NCBI GenBank assembly: GCA_025331435.1
Contig: JAIWNI010000008.1
Span: 248,001-312,000, forward strand
Reading direction: 5' to 3'
Source of the DNA: Choanephora cucurbitarum
Lineage: Eukaryota > Mucoromycota > Mucoromycetes > Mucorales > Choanephoraceae
Length of the DNA: 64,000 nucleotides
Shown: one piece after another, positions 10,149-22,433 of the stretch
Numbering within the stretch: position 1 is the first letter of the stretch
How the letters are laid out: each line of letters begins with the position of its first letter
The notes under the pieces: generated by a model
The model's input: the letters and a program-made list of their open reading frames with translations, nothing else
Databases searched by the model: none
Told to the model about the DNA's origin: nothing
Made by a program: the position numbers and the translations under genes

Positions 10149-12863
10149 AACAAATAGCTAGAGAACCTCATTTTTTTATAATGCAGTTAATAGATATCTT
10201 AAGCTAGCGTTACATAATGTTATGATTCAATTCAGTGATGTGTCTGGGTATAGTAACACATATCTCACAGTGTGGGCTGCAAATGAGTATTATGTTGTCT
10301 GTACTGACAAGCAAGACGACAAGTTCTTGACTTTGCAAGTTCTTTTTATAATCTTACAGCGCCTCTTCATAACGAAAAGACTAGGAGTTTGTCTTGCTTG
10401 TCAATAACTAGTTTGATAATGCTAATATTTTTGTACACATAAAATCATTCACAGTGTATGAAGCAGACATTAGGTACATTGATGGCCGTGAGGTCGTAAT
10501 AAGAAGAAAAATGTGTCACAAAGATATATTTATCTTATACAGATCCATTGTTTCCTTTGGCAACACTTCACTTAAGATAGTGCCAATTGCTGACTCAGAA
10601 AGGTATAATAAACAGAATCTGTTAGTGGTGCTATTGATATCGATTTAATGATTATCTTTTACTCTGCTATTTCAGCTCGAATGTAGGTAGCGTGTGAATT
10701 ATCAACTAATGACGAATCAGAACAGGCTATACATAGCTGATGTGTACAAAGAGCTAAAAATAATCATTCTGATAGAAAAAGACCTGCATCGTTTACTTTC
10801 GGTGTCCCAAAACTAGGGTCCACAGGGCGCATTGCATTTGATTTTTATTCTTCGCAAATAAGCTTTAATACAATACACTACCACCAATAAACAAGCTAAT
10901 ATTCAAGAATGATAAAGAGATCTTGTCCTGCTGATTTAAATTCTTAAGGCTTCTTTGTTCTGTTCTGTTTTTATCTGAATTTTTATTGTTCAGCAATCAA
11001 ATTTTTGTACGGAGCACAGACCACCCCAAAATTAGCCGCCGAGTCATTCTTACCTAATACTCGCTAGTGTTTGATTCAGTAAAACGAGCTTGTATGAACA
11101 GAAATTCAGAGTAAGGTACATTTAACACGAAGAAATAAAAACGTGCCTTTAGTTTTATAACTTCCTATCATGCTGTTTTGATCTAACTAAACAAAACGTA
11201 TTCAAACGACACTTTAACCAAATGGCACGAATCATAGTTCTTCTCTCCAAATTGGCTTTGCGCGGTCTTGACAATAATAAATCTGCTTTGACTCTTCTGT
11301 AAAGCTGGCAGAATATATTAGGACTGAAAGTACTAATATAAATTGCGGAATCTGTAATCAATCTAAAACAAACTAAATGCTGTATGATGTATGTCATAAG
11401 ATACAACGTTTTTTCTTGCTTCCAACATAGAGAGTTATATACTGTTGATAGCTGTAGCGCCACCTTGTTTAAGCATGATCTTACCATTACTAACAACGAT
11501 CTGTTTCTCGTAGTGCGTTTTGTTTGTAGTAAGAAAGAAAAATGACATCCAATCAATCATTTATATCATGACTTTCTTGGAAAAAAATTCCTTGGTCGTT
11601 GATTGCATCTTAGTGGTTTCTCTGTGGTCTATTGAAAGAAGACAGTGTTGTGATTTGACAATTGTATGTTTCCTTTTAGTTTTTGTATGCAGACACAAAT
11701 CTTATCAATGCTTGAAAATCTAATTTTAACTGCACCCATTTAGATAGCTTCCCTCTTTGTTTTTGTATCGTTAACCTCTATTGATCAGTTGTTTTATTAC
11801 CTTCAATCTGTTTACTGATAACTAGCTCAACTGCCATTTTTTCCATCTTTGTTTTTCCTTTTATAGACAATGTCCTACAAATCAAAACTTTCAATACATA
11901 AAAATAAACGCTTATGCTTAAACACTACAAGGTGCTCCCTTGACTATAGGAAGGACAATCAACTTCAACACTAGGATCAATTGGGCTGGTAGCAATCATA
12001 TCTCGAAAAAATTTGACATTGAGACTCATTTCGACTTTGGCATTATTGTGATCTTCTAATTTGATATCTGCATCACTCTTTTCATCATTAAGGCTCAATG
12101 TTATCAATCAACAATAGTTCGAATTGACTCAAAGTTCAAGTAATTGTGTTATCAAATTATGACGGGAGTTTTTTCGCTCACTACCGCTGTGTCTTCAGTC
12201 TACCCTAAAGAAGAGCTAAGTCCATATCATAGCGAAATATGAGCTTCAGAACAGCTTTTATCTTCTAAATTTGATTTTCCATAGAAAGACTAGTTCAGAA
12301 CAGAAATAAAAATTGTACGAAAGTGAACCGAGAAACTTAACGACTCTATAGAAAAGTAAACGGTTAGAGAGAAACGACTCGGCGAAAGGCAGAAGCTTCG
12401 AAACTAATGGCTCTCGTGTTATTTACTAATCTATACATCTTCTGTGTCTTTTATCTCTCCTTTCTGACATGAGTCGATATATCTTTTGTATTGATGCTTG
12501 TTATCTTTCCTTCTTTTTTTAAATTTCAAAAATTTTAATTGTTCCTAATAAAACCCAGTTACCCCTATTCTTTGGGCCTTCAAAAGCCTATCTTCGATAG
12601 AGCCTATATTATATCCATTCTGACTACCAAGCTATAATAGATAGCTATTTTTTTTATTTTAAGTGAAGATATTGTTCACGCAGCAATGCTAAAGTAGCCG
12701 ATAATGGTTGTTTAAACACTATCTTCAATCTGGTTTGACCATCACAAACCATTCTATATCCTAACTTGTGCGACACTGATCCCTTAAAGTTTCCGGTTAA
12801 CTTTCTCTGTTGTGTCCGAACAATTTTTGTGCTTTTCTCTTTCTCTTTTTCTTTACTTTTTTC
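10149..12863. other. Long intergenic region, no supported gene
   Basis: A 2.7-kb AT-rich stretch. Small open frames occur (10222-10407, 10454-10648, 11155-11556 on minus), but none shows a domain or consistent splice extension. The only segment with protein-like composition is a minus-strand frame at 11925-12107, listed separately. No inverted-repeat ends were recognised. Confidence 0.5.
11925..12107 (-). other. Possible exon or gene remnant, unrecognised
   Basis: A 60-codon minus-strand frame with balanced, hydrophilic composition (for example SDADIKLEDHNNAKVEMS and SPIDPSVEVDCPSYSQG) that looks more like real protein than the neighbouring chance frames. I cannot place it in a family. It could be a last exon of a decayed gene whose upstream part (beyond 12107) is not visible, or a chance frame. 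Confidence 0.2.
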
Positions 12864-14186
12864 ATGATCACCATCTTACCTTCTAAAGTGAAGTTACTCC
12901 ATTTCCCTAAATCGCACTTGCAACATGTAACGCATGCTATTGTCAAGTCCTGCCTTTTCAAAAATATTAATGAGTAATAAGAACCGTATTTTGTGTCTAT
13001 TGAATATATTCTGATCAGTCTATAGTGAACAATACTTTTTCTCTTTCACAGAAAACGCTTATGAAGTTTCGATTGTAGCAACTAAAGATATTATCGATAA
13101 TGACTTTATACCTTTACTTGTTATGTCTCAATGCCTTGAGATGCGTACATCAAACAATCTCTATCGCGTACTACAAGTAGACGATGAAGGCGGCCAAGGT
13201 AGAACAAACCTTATCTTTTCGTATCTTTAATTTTAATTTATCTTTATCTAAGATACTAGCGGAAAGCGTATCAGTGATTTGTCCTGTCCGTTAGCTAAGA
13301 GCAAATTTTCTATTTTCTACATGTCTACCTATCAAACTGACTTTGTATTGGTGAGTCATATTGATCTATAGTAGCAAGTCTTGACTAAGAAAACAGAAGG
13401 ATGCATAGATCAAGGAACAAAGATTGAACAGAGCAGTCGAATTGCTGAAAGAACACAAGTTTGAATTCGATCAGGACTCCGTTGAACAATTCTTGGGTGG
13501 ATCGCCTTTATCTGTAACACAAGAGAACAATAGACTGTCTATTCTAAGTGAATCCTCTGCTGTTCTGGAGGAGGATTTCGAGAAATCTGTTCTAACAGAT
13601 GAACTTCGATGTGTTGGTCTAAACCCACACTATCGCTCTGATTGGTCAATGACCATTCTTAAGATCCTGTCTTATCCAGAGCTCATTTCGGCCTCAAGCA
13701 AGTAAGCGTGCATACTTCTGATTTCCTAGTGCAGGCCACTTATCAATCATCTTAGGTCAGAAGAAACTCGGTTCTTTTCATATACAGCCACAAGCGATGG
13801 TATCTCGTTGATTGCTAATCAAGCCATTCTAAATCTATTCAACCAGGATGCCATTTTTCAAGATGAAGAGTCGCAGACATACCGTGTTATACAAGTCAAC
13901 TTAGCAGGATCTAACCTTGACCGATGTGGTATTGTTTGGTCTATTTCTCATCCATTAGCTACGGAAGCTTCTATCAATCTATTGTACCTTAGTACATTTA
14001 TGAGTGCTAATATATTGGTAAAGTCATTTCTTGTTATATTTGTTTCAAGAGGGAAATGCTTTTTTATTAACTTTGTTATAGGTTTCTTCTGATGATCTCG
14101 GTAGAGCTGAAAAGATTTTAGTAGAAGATCTCGAAAATATTAAGGGCATGCTTGCAGAAATAGTGTTGGAGCCTACAATGGAATAA
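12864..14186 (+). CDS. CASTOR/GATSL-like ACT-domain protein (putative amino-acid sensor for TORC1)
   Basis: Exons 13052-13198, 13253-13350, 13409-13701, 13756-14017 and 14082-14186 join in one frame; a first exon from ATG 12864 (ILPSKVKLLHFPKSHLQ) is likely but its donor is not resolved by phase. The peptide SIFYMSTYQTDFVL closely resembles the CASTOR1/2 segment VFMLSTYQTDFILV. The later DRCGIVWSISHPL and YLSTFMSANIL match the second ACT pair, which in CASTOR reads ECGIVAQISEPL and YISTFKFDHALV. In animals CASTOR1 binds arginine and releases inhibition of GATOR2 upstream of TORC1. A role in nutrient sensing is an inference from the family; ligand residues were not checked. Confidence 0.72.
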
Positions 14187-14332
14187 AGCATAAAAGACTT
14201 GTCAAATGAGAAAGAGAGGGGAAAGATACATTCCTTTGATGATTGCATTTTTTTAGAAAAAAGAAAATACCATCAACATTCTCTTTCTTTGCTTTTTTTT
14301 CTTCTTTTTGATTCAAAATAAACCTAAAGGCA

Positions 14333-15127
14333 ATGGCAACAGCAGCTACCTTAATTGTATCTAGTGTTGATTCTTTTATCAATAAATCTGCAACCACCAT
14401 TGTACCAGATCAGTTACCCCCTTCGCCCCCTACAACAGCAACACAAGGAGATGTACAGGTGGAAGGCAATCGCTATTTAAGTTATATAAAGAAATTCAAG
14501 CAAGAGAGACTATCGGATATAAGGCCATTATCTGATTTTTTTGATAGAAATCGTTTCAAGCTGACCAGTTCATTTGAACTCGTGTCACAAAGATGGAGGT
14601 GAGCAAGGCATTATTCGTGTTGCATTTCTCTACAAAGGCTAAATTCTGTATCATGTTTGTATATAAAGTTACAATTTACAGTACTTTTCGTCCAATTATC
14701 TACTAATTATGCTTTGCTTGGCCATGTATGCCGTGTAAGTGACACAATGTTTTCTTGTGTAATACAATGGGCGTGCATTAACTTGAATTTAGGTTGACCA
14801 ATTGGTTCTTATTGTTTACAATGGCATTCATCTATGGAGGGTTTCACATGATTTTGAAGCTAAGCCAGTCAGGCTCATTTACTATAGGAGGTAGGGTGAT
14901 GTCAATGCCCACAGTCTATGCAACATATGCCCTTGGGTCATTCCTCTTGTTGCTTGTTTCGGGAGCTACACATACGCTTTTTTGGATTATTGGTAAATGG
15001 TTTAATGGACAAAAAATCAGTTTGAATTATAACAAAATTCTCAGGTGCGGGCGCATTGATCATTTTATGCCATGCTGCTATTCTTGAGCCTGGATTAGAA
15101 GGAGATTTTGCAGATGTTCAAGTTTAA
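14333..15127 (+). CDS. PRA1-family protein (prenylated Rab acceptor)
   Basis: Four exons (14333-14598, 14669-14734, 14793-14992, 15045-15127) give 204 residues. Domain order fits PRA1/Yip3: a hydrophilic N-terminus, the block RPLSDFFDRNRFKLTSSFEL just before the membrane region, then hydrophobic pairs (YLLIMLCLAMYAV and LTNWFLLFTMAFIYGGF; FLLLLVSGATHTLFWIIG and ALIILCHAAIL). PRA1 proteins sit in Golgi/ER membranes and interact with prenylated Rab GTPases during vesicle transport. The C-terminus is acidic (EGDFADVQV). The gene starts 146 bases after the CASTOR-like stop, same strand. Confidence 0.8.
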
Positions 15128-16518
15128 TGGCTTCTAAGATATTGAAAAGAGCTACTTTGATTCATATAGCTTGATGCAAACAACTGCTTTATTTAGAAAG
15201 AAAAGTCTTTTTTGGAATAAATCTTCTCTTATCTGTTTCCTATAGTTTCAACTCGTTTTTTTTGTTACAAAGTATTAGCGAAAAGGATCTTATTACCATT
15301 GATCGCTACGAAGGCAACACTACAGACAAATGGATTATTTAACCTGTCATCTTTGGCATATACTGTAAAAAGAGAAGACAATCAGCTTTTAAGAGCAAAC
15401 AGGCTCTATCAGAAATGCCAAGAATAATGACTATCTGCGTATCCCAGTGAGACAAGTAATCGTTTTGTCATGTTTCTTTTTCTGTACAAGTATTCTTTTA
15501 AGATAGCTTATGTTAGTCAAGTTCACACCCTGTTCGTCCTTTTTTTTTTGTTCAGATTGTAAGTCGTCAGTTGTGAATGGCCATTTGCTGCAATCTATCT
15601 CACTCGATGATACTTAACATAAAGTTGTAGAACTCAAACAAAAAGTAGGCAATGGTACTACACATATCTTCCAAGCCATTTAATTGACAAGAGGCATAAC
15701 AAAGTATGTTTTGACATGTTTGTTGTACCACTGATAAATTCAAGTGTGTATTGTATGTCAATCCTCGATACCATACCTTCATATAGCTCTAATTCAACAC
15801 GCCCGGAATATGTTTTTCCATGGGTAAATGTATACTAAAAAAAAGTAGGAGACATTTCTGTTTCAATCCTCAAAAAGAAAAAGAAAAAGGGATTTTGCTG
15901 AACCAAGTGTCATCTAGAAAGAGAACACTTAGAACATTAAGCTAGCTATGTACCTTCTAAGCAACGAATTAGCTTTGCTAATTAAGCCTTGTATTTTTGT
16001 ACTTCAATACAAGTTTTCTGTCTTGATTTTCAAACAGAAAAATAGTTGCTACTGTTAGAAAATCAAGTTACTGTTTTCAGCCACCTTATAAATTATCAGA
16101 AAAAAGTAAGGGACAGCTTGCACTAATTCGGTAGGATTCGAGCCCTTAAACTGACTCAATCCATATTCACATTTCTTTTTTCTCCTTCAAACCTATTTCG
16201 TCTTACTCATCCCTATTTCCTATAAAAAAAGGCTCTCGGAAAAAAGAAGTTGGGCTACTAGGAAGAGAACTTCACTAATAGTTTATAAAGACCATATTCA
16301 AGTTCAGCAATTTCCCCTTTTATGAGAAGTCTTTTTGCTGGCTGTGTAGCACTGACTTCAGCAGTATTTATATTTTTATTTTATTTTTAGCCTTTTTTTG
16401 TTTTTTTTCTTACTTTCCAACGTCGTCATAGTTGCATCGAGAGAAGTCCATCTATAAAAACACTTTGTTACTCTCTTTTCTCCCTCATCTTCCTTTTGCA
16501 TAAACATATACTTTCTCA
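15128..16518. other. Intergenic region with two short hairpins
   Basis: A 1.4-kb stretch upstream of the phosphatidylserine decarboxylase gene. Two adjacent perfect inverted repeats lie at 15988-15995/16006-16013 (CTTGTATT/AATACAAG) and 16022-16030/16059-16067 (CTTGATTTT/AAAATCAAG). A competing stem TTTTCTG/CAGAAAA overlaps the second. No gene is supported. The region just before 16519 is pyrimidine-rich, as expected of a leader. Confidence 0.45.
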
Positions 16519-19500
16519 ATGACGGAGACAAAGCAGGAATTGATATTCAAGGTAGACATCATCGAAGCACGCAGCTTGAGTAAGGATGATGAGGTAATTT
16601 AGCTAATTGACGCCATTTGACTCGAAGTAATAACCTTTACTGTATCAACAGGTCGTTCATCCTTATGCACAAATAACATACGGTGGCATAAAGCATAAAA
16701 CAGATACAATCAAAAAAACTCAACAGCCTAATTGGAATTGCTCCTTTGAATTCGATCTAAATGACATTTTGAGCCATAAGAGAAGAGCCCGCTCTCTGAA
16801 GGACCATGGCTTGACTTTGTCCATCTACAACAAAGATAGGTTTACCTCAGTCTTTTTGGGCCAAACTCATTGGTCACTTGAAGAATTGTTTTCAGGCCAG
16901 TCTGTTGCATACGAAGAAAACTCAGTAGAGTATCAAAATAAAAAATGTGATCGTGTAACTTGACGGCTAAATTCATTTTACATATCCATGTTTATTAGGC
17001 TAAATGGCATCCGTTGTCTCATGTACGTCATCACAAGCGATTTCGCTTAAGAAAGAGACGAGAAGACACAAGTGCTTCTGAGGCTGAGCAAGCCGAAGTC
17101 CATGTACGATATGGCCTCATTGGAAAACATGATCAAACAGCGGAGAATATAGCCGCCGAATGGCAGAATGTGCTTAGCATGCTTTCTGTGCAAGAGGTGC
17201 CCTCTCCGCCTGAATTACAGTCAAGCTCGAGCACCAGTTCAGCCAATCAAGAATCGAGAACAATGGTCGAAAATTCATCTACTCTTTCTGTCAGCAGTAC
17301 CAATACACCAAAGACAGCAAGGCCCAGAAGAAAACTTCGAAGCAAATTCAGTCGACGTGGCAAGTCCCAGAAACGAGCCGGCTATTATTCCAGATTTCTC
17401 TCAAAGGTTACTGGTGTAACGTTTTTAGAGATTGAAAGCGCAAACGATCTACCACCTGAGCGCAATCTCACTCGAACCGGATTTGATATGGATCCTTTTG
17501 TAATTGTGACCTATGGTGTCAACACGTTCCGTACAAGCGCCATTCGTCACAACCTGAACCCTGTATGGAATGAAAAGCTCTTTTTCCATGTCAGAAGCTC
17601 TCAAGAGAATTACAAAATCAAGTTTGCTGTCTATGATAAGGACAAGTTCTCGAGCAATGACTTTGTTGCCTCTCAAGAAATCAAATTGTCTGATATTGTC
17701 AACAAGACTTTAGAATCAGCTGAGAAGCCTGTCGAACCCGAGAATATGGATGGCGATCATACACCTGCTGATGAGATTGATCGCAACATGGCTCGCTATT
17801 CTATACCCCTCACCTTAGCTAGACCTGACAAATGGCCTGAGCTTCAACCTAAATTGACAATCCGTGCCAAATTTGTGCCTTATGTTGAGATCAGAAAGTT
17901 ATTTTGGACTGCCCTTGCCAAAACATGTGATGCAGATAGCTCAAATACAATGAGTAAATTAGAAGTTCAGACCATGTTAGAAACACTGGGATCCAACATT
18001 TCGGAATGCACTATTGACAGATTTTGGAAGGAGAACAATAAGGACCTATCAGAAGACCTAACCATGGACGAACTCGTCAACAGTCTGGAAGCCCTCCTGC
18101 TCGATTTAGATGAGCGACAGAAACGAGTAGATGTCAATGCCCTGATTGAGTCTGGACAGGATGTACCTAAGGATATAGCCAATAAGAAGCTGTCCAATCC
18201 TTTCTTCCCTAACTCTTCAGACGATGAATCTGTTAGCGAGGCAGTAGGCTCAAGTGATACAGAAGATGATTACGATTCTGATATGGGTTACGACAGCGTA
18301 GAATATGACGAATCTATCTCTACTTCGCCTGAGACACCTGATGAAGCAGATTATGAAGTGCTAGCCGAAGCAGATGGTGTACAATATGTAGATGATTCAT
18401 TAGAGTCCTTAAAAATTCATGAAAATGAAAAGCAACACGAACACAAAGATCACAACGCTCATCTTGCTAAAGAAAAGCTCATTCATCTGACTGAATGTCC
18501 TATCTGTCATAAAACTGACCTTACAAAGCGAATGCAAATGGACACCATCACTCATGTTGCTATTTGTGCAGCCAATGATTGGACCACTGTAGATCAATTT
18601 TTGATCGGCAACTTTGGTAGTGAAGCACAAGCGCAAAGAAGATGGTTCGTCAAGCTTGTTAGTAAAGTAGGCTATGGTAAATACTCTGAAGGAGAGGTAA
18701 GTTGTGTTCTGGTTGATTTTCTCCCTCTCAAAGCGAGTTCTTACTCTATGTTGATGACAGAACAATGCCAACATTATTGTGCAAGATCGCTCTACTGGCT
18801 TGTTGATTGACGAGCGTATGAGTGTCTATGTCCGACTTGGTATGCGACTTCTCTACAAGGGCAAGAAGACAGGCATCCATACAAAAGCAGGTAAGTAATC
18901 TTTCTATAAAACAAAAGATTAAGGACTTAACTTTTATATTCTCAGCTCATCGTATTTTGGCCAACATGTCAATCAAACAAGGACGTCGATTCGACAACCC
19001 AAATTCTGTTCGTGAAATTGCACCTTTTATCAAGTTCCATCGATTAGATTTAAGCGAAGTATTAGAGCCTATAGAAAACTTCAAGACATTCAATGAATTT
19101 TTTTACCGTAAATTAAAACCTGGATCACGTCCTTGTGACAATCCCGAAGACAAGCGTGTTGCCGTTAGTACTGCTGACTGTCGTATGATGGCTTTCCCTA
19201 CAGTAGATGATGCTACTCGTATCTGGATCAAAGGTGTCGAATTCAGTCTTGCTAAGTTATTGGATGATGAAGAGGAAGCCAAAACATTTGAAGGAGGTGC
19301 TCTGGCCATCTTCAGACTTGCCCCTCAAGACTACCACCGATACCATTCACCTGTAGATGGTACTGTCCGTAAGATTCACCATGTGAAGGGAGAATATTAT
19401 ACTGTCAATCCTATGGCTATTCGAACCACATTGGACGTCTATGGCGATAACAAGAGAGATGTTGTCTATATGGATACTGAAGTCTTTGGGCGAGTCGCCA

Positions 19501-19791
19501 TCGTATGCATTGGTGCCATGATGGTTGGATCCATTGTTTTGACAGCTAAAGAAGGTGATTATTTGGCAAGAACAGATGAACTTGGCTATTTTGCATTTGG
19601 TGGAAGTACTCTTGTTGTGTTGTTTGAAAAGGACTCTATACAATTCGACACTGATTTGATTGATAATGCTAATCGTTCACTAGAAACTTTGGTAAGCTTT
19701 CCTTCTTAAACTTACATTCAGATCAATTTCTTTCTAACATTGTTTTGTCTTTTAGGTACGCGTTGGTAACCATATTGGTGTACACCCATAA
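16519..19791 (+). CDS. Phosphatidylserine decarboxylase, PSD2-like, with C2 domains and EF-hand
   Basis: Six exons (16519-16593, 16652-16954, 16999-18696, 18761-18890, 18946-19691, 19756-19791) give 995 residues. The enzyme converts phosphatidylserine to phosphatidylethanolamine. Domains in order: a C2 domain at the start, a second C2 domain ([30 protein letters not shown]), an EF-hand loop [12 protein letters not shown], an acidic linker, a C2HC-like zinc motif (ECPICH...HVAIC), and the catalytic domain. The catalytic domain has [10 protein letters not shown] and the self-cleavage site [13 protein letters not shown], where cleavage at G-S generates the pyruvoyl group. GGST rather than LGST is the form seen in the C2-containing endomembrane class, as opposed to mitochondrial Psd1. 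No mitochondrial presequence is seen. The call is strong. Confidence 0.92.
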
Positions 19792-19988
19792 GAGAAAAAC
19801 GATACCAATATAGACAAAGGTTTTCGGAAGCATATTGAAACAATAAAATCTTTTATTTTTTTCAATACAGTCATTTTAACGCAGATACATCAAACAGTCA
19901 AAAGGATGATAGAGAAGCCATTTATGTACATTTGTTTTTTTTTTCAAAAAGAGAGGAAGGATATAAGCATATGTATATACAAAAAATA

Positions 19989-21087
19989 TTAGTACCATCC
20001 ACTTCCTCTAGCTACAGCTTGAACACTTTCTCTAGTAGGAATGATAGATTCAGTGATGGAATAGGTTTCGATAATTGCCTTATAATCGTTCATATCAATT
20101 CCCATAATAATCTGCTTTTTGCTGACCACATCCTCTATACTTTCTACATTGAGTACTTGTCTTAAGCCCAAGATAGGCTGCCCAGTGGAATCGTCAATAC
20201 CAACAACGCCCGATCTTGCCAAAAAGGAAACATAGAAGATATTCTCAACTGTTTGAGAGAATGATTCAGGATTAGTAACAAACTTAAAATAATTGATAGG
20301 CTGAACTTCAGTCAAGATCTTGTAAATTGCGTTGACGTTTTTTGAAGTTTCATTTTCTTGTTTCTTAATGTCTCCTTCCTTCAATTGTTGAGGTCGAACT
20401 AAATCCTCTTTGTTCTTTGTAAGTCTTGTGGTTTTAGTTCGGTTGACCTGCTTCTTCTCGACCATCAGAGGGCCAAGCAAAAAATCTGTTGTATGAGCTT
20501 TTTTGCTAAATTTGGTAGCAATTTTACCCAAATGCTCCCAATCTAAACGCTGTCTATATATGTGCTTTGGACCATTTTCTGAAGCTGTTATAATTTTGCT
20601 CACAAATTCATCTAAAGTCACTTCATTCTCTTGTCCAATAGACATATTCTTGACTTTTTGTGTATTGATATCAGCTGTTATGGCCATGAATCTAGAGTCA
20701 AGAACGGCTTCTTGTGTATTTTTGACTAAAAGAGCAAGGTTAAAAGGTAGCTCGTAAAAAGACATTAGATCTAGGGCTACCATTTTCAAACAGAATGTTT
20801 GATTTGCTAATGATTTGATATAGCTTGTCACCTCGATCTTGAGCAACCAGTTCACGACGACTTTCTGTTTGTTGAATCAATCTGTTAAGTCATTGTGTGT
20901 CTTGTCCATTTCAAGACAAAGAAAGGACTATACCTAAGGTGGTGCTGGTTAAGTTTCTGTACTTAACACGCAAATCGCGACGCTCTTCTGCACTTTGATT
21001 TGGGTCATAAAGTTGTTTGTTTATTTGAGAATAAAGGACTTCATTGACTTCATTAAGTCCAGGATCTTTTGTTGCTTGAGTAGACAT
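19989..21087 (-). CDS. NSE4: Nse4-like kleisin of the SMC5/6 complex
   Basis: Nse4 bridges the Smc5 and Smc6 heads in the DNA-repair complex. The last exon (20725-19989) carries the conserved C-terminal winged-helix block INYFKFVTNPESFSQTVENI and the N-terminal kleisin segment TQEAVLDSRFMAITADI. Exon 2 (about 20871-20781) encodes QTESRRELVAQ and FEN. Exon 1 (21087-20934) begins MSTQATKDPGLNEV and includes VKYRNL, like the QYREL segment of the family. The exon 1/2 junction could not be made phase-consistent with a GT-AG pair that keeps VKYRNL, so either the true junction differs or there is a small lesion. The gene converges on the PSD gene with about 200 bases between stops. Confidence 0.82.
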
Positions 21088-21961
21088 GATTTTTAGAGTA
21101 AAGGAAAAATATAAAATAAGTCACGAATAGCGTATTTCTTTTCTTTTTCACTCCTAGAGAGATTTCATCTAAATATGGTAATAAAGTGTACAAAAATCTG
21201 AATAATGAATGGCAATTGGATATAAAAAAAACTTTGTGTAATTCACGTTTAGACGGCGATTTGAGACAAAAGGAGCTTCAAAATACCAAAAAAATGGTTT
21301 TTATTGGTTGTAATGGGTAATTTGGGTTTCAAATGACTTAACAAAAAAATTGAAAAGGATTAAAAAAAGTTATGCTGATATTACAAAATCATCAGCCAAA
21401 GAGAAGCAAAAATGGAGCTATTAACAACTCTAGTGTTGTCAATAAAGGAGCTAGTATCGAGTACATGTATGGTATGATCTATATCACATACAACTGCTTG
21501 ACCAGGGCTGAAAGTATCTAATTGAGAGAAAAACTGGGTGTAATCCAATTCAGTCAATAAAAAATCCTAAGACAGTTAAAATCTTAAGACAATATCTTTG
21601 ACTCTATAATCTTTCAACATGACACACTCATAGCAGGTTAAGCTCCTCTGTATAATAAATATAAGCTTCATTTCGCTTTGCTGCAATAAGGAACAGATCT
21701 CTAACTTTGCTCGTTCAAGCTTGCTCTAGTAATGTCAATGTCAAGATGTGTTGGTAAGTTTGATTTTTACTTCAAAAGTATATCGATCACTAACGCAACT
21801 TTATTACATAGACTGATATGTGTGCTATCTCGCCTATGGTCTTAATGTAAGTAGTACTCTGATTAGAAAAGTTCCATTATTTACACTTTCCTTTAAGTAG
21901 ATTATTCTGAACTCTGTAATATCTCTGCCACTGTAAAAGTCAATTAGCTACCTATAGATAG
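21088..21961. other. Intergenic region at the left edge of the transposon island
   Basis: AT-rich sequence upstream of NSE4 (-). No gene is supported. It contains poly-A and poly-T runs and a few isolated splice-like sites, but no open frame that can be extended. Confidence 0.45.
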
Positions 21962-22154
21962 CAGCTCGTCGCCAAGCATCAGATGGTTACTACTGGAAAG
22001 TAGATACCAGGGTGGAATAGATTGTCCTAAGATATCAAGTAGGCGGGTTATGGCTACAAAAGCCTGCTGGCTGCCTGCGTAGTATCTAGGGTCAATTCAT
22101 TCCACCCTGGTTTTTATTTTTCAGTGGTAGCCATCCAATGCCTAGTGGCAGCTG
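21962..22154. repeat. Foldback (long imperfect inverted-repeat) element
   Basis: The 193-bp segment is almost entirely an imperfect palindrome. The left arm starts CAGCTCGTCGCCAAGCATCA and the reverse complement of the right arm starts CAGCTGCCACTAGGCATTGG. Both arms share ACCAGGGTGGAAT and continue pairing over roughly 95 bases with about 70-75% identity by eye. The transcript would fold into one long hairpin. The flanks (GATAG and AATTT) show no obvious target duplication. It is most likely a MITE or foldback transposon relic; a hairpin-RNA source is an alternative. Confidence 0.6.
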
Positions 22155-22433
22155 AATTTACTTTAAGTTTTAAGCCAATAAAAAGTCATATTTCTATGTA
22201 ACCACCCAATTCTAAATGAGGAATCTAATCCCCCACCACCCCCAGTAAATCTAACCCATATTTGGCTTATTCCAAAAAAGGAATCTTATGAGCTCCCGAC
22301 GTTACACAGCTGAATTTGAAAAAACTTCGCTAGCAGTGTACCGGTACAATTACTTTTTTTGCTTCAAACATCATTTTCATATGGGTTGTGGGGCATCGAT
22401 ATTCTCAGGTTCAAATTTCGCCATACTTTTCCG
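22155..22433. other. Non-coding spacer in the transposon island
   Basis: Short spacer between the foldback element and the broken family gene. It includes a C-rich segment (ATCCCCCACCACCCCC at about 22230). No gene is supported; the plus-strand frame overlapping 22288-22548 is antisense to the family gene. Confidence 0.4.

Noticed and set aside
10780..11050. Possible transposon end near CCCAAAACTAGGGTCC
   Set aside because: No inverted partner or target duplication was found within 2 kb.
11155..11556. 133-codon minus-strand open frame
   Set aside because: No domain, signal or splice-supported extension; composition fits a chance frame in AT-rich DNA.
16131..16146. tRNA B-box-like sequence GGATTCGAGCCC
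   Set aside because: No matching A-box, acceptor stem or anticodon arm could be drawn in the 70 bases upstream.
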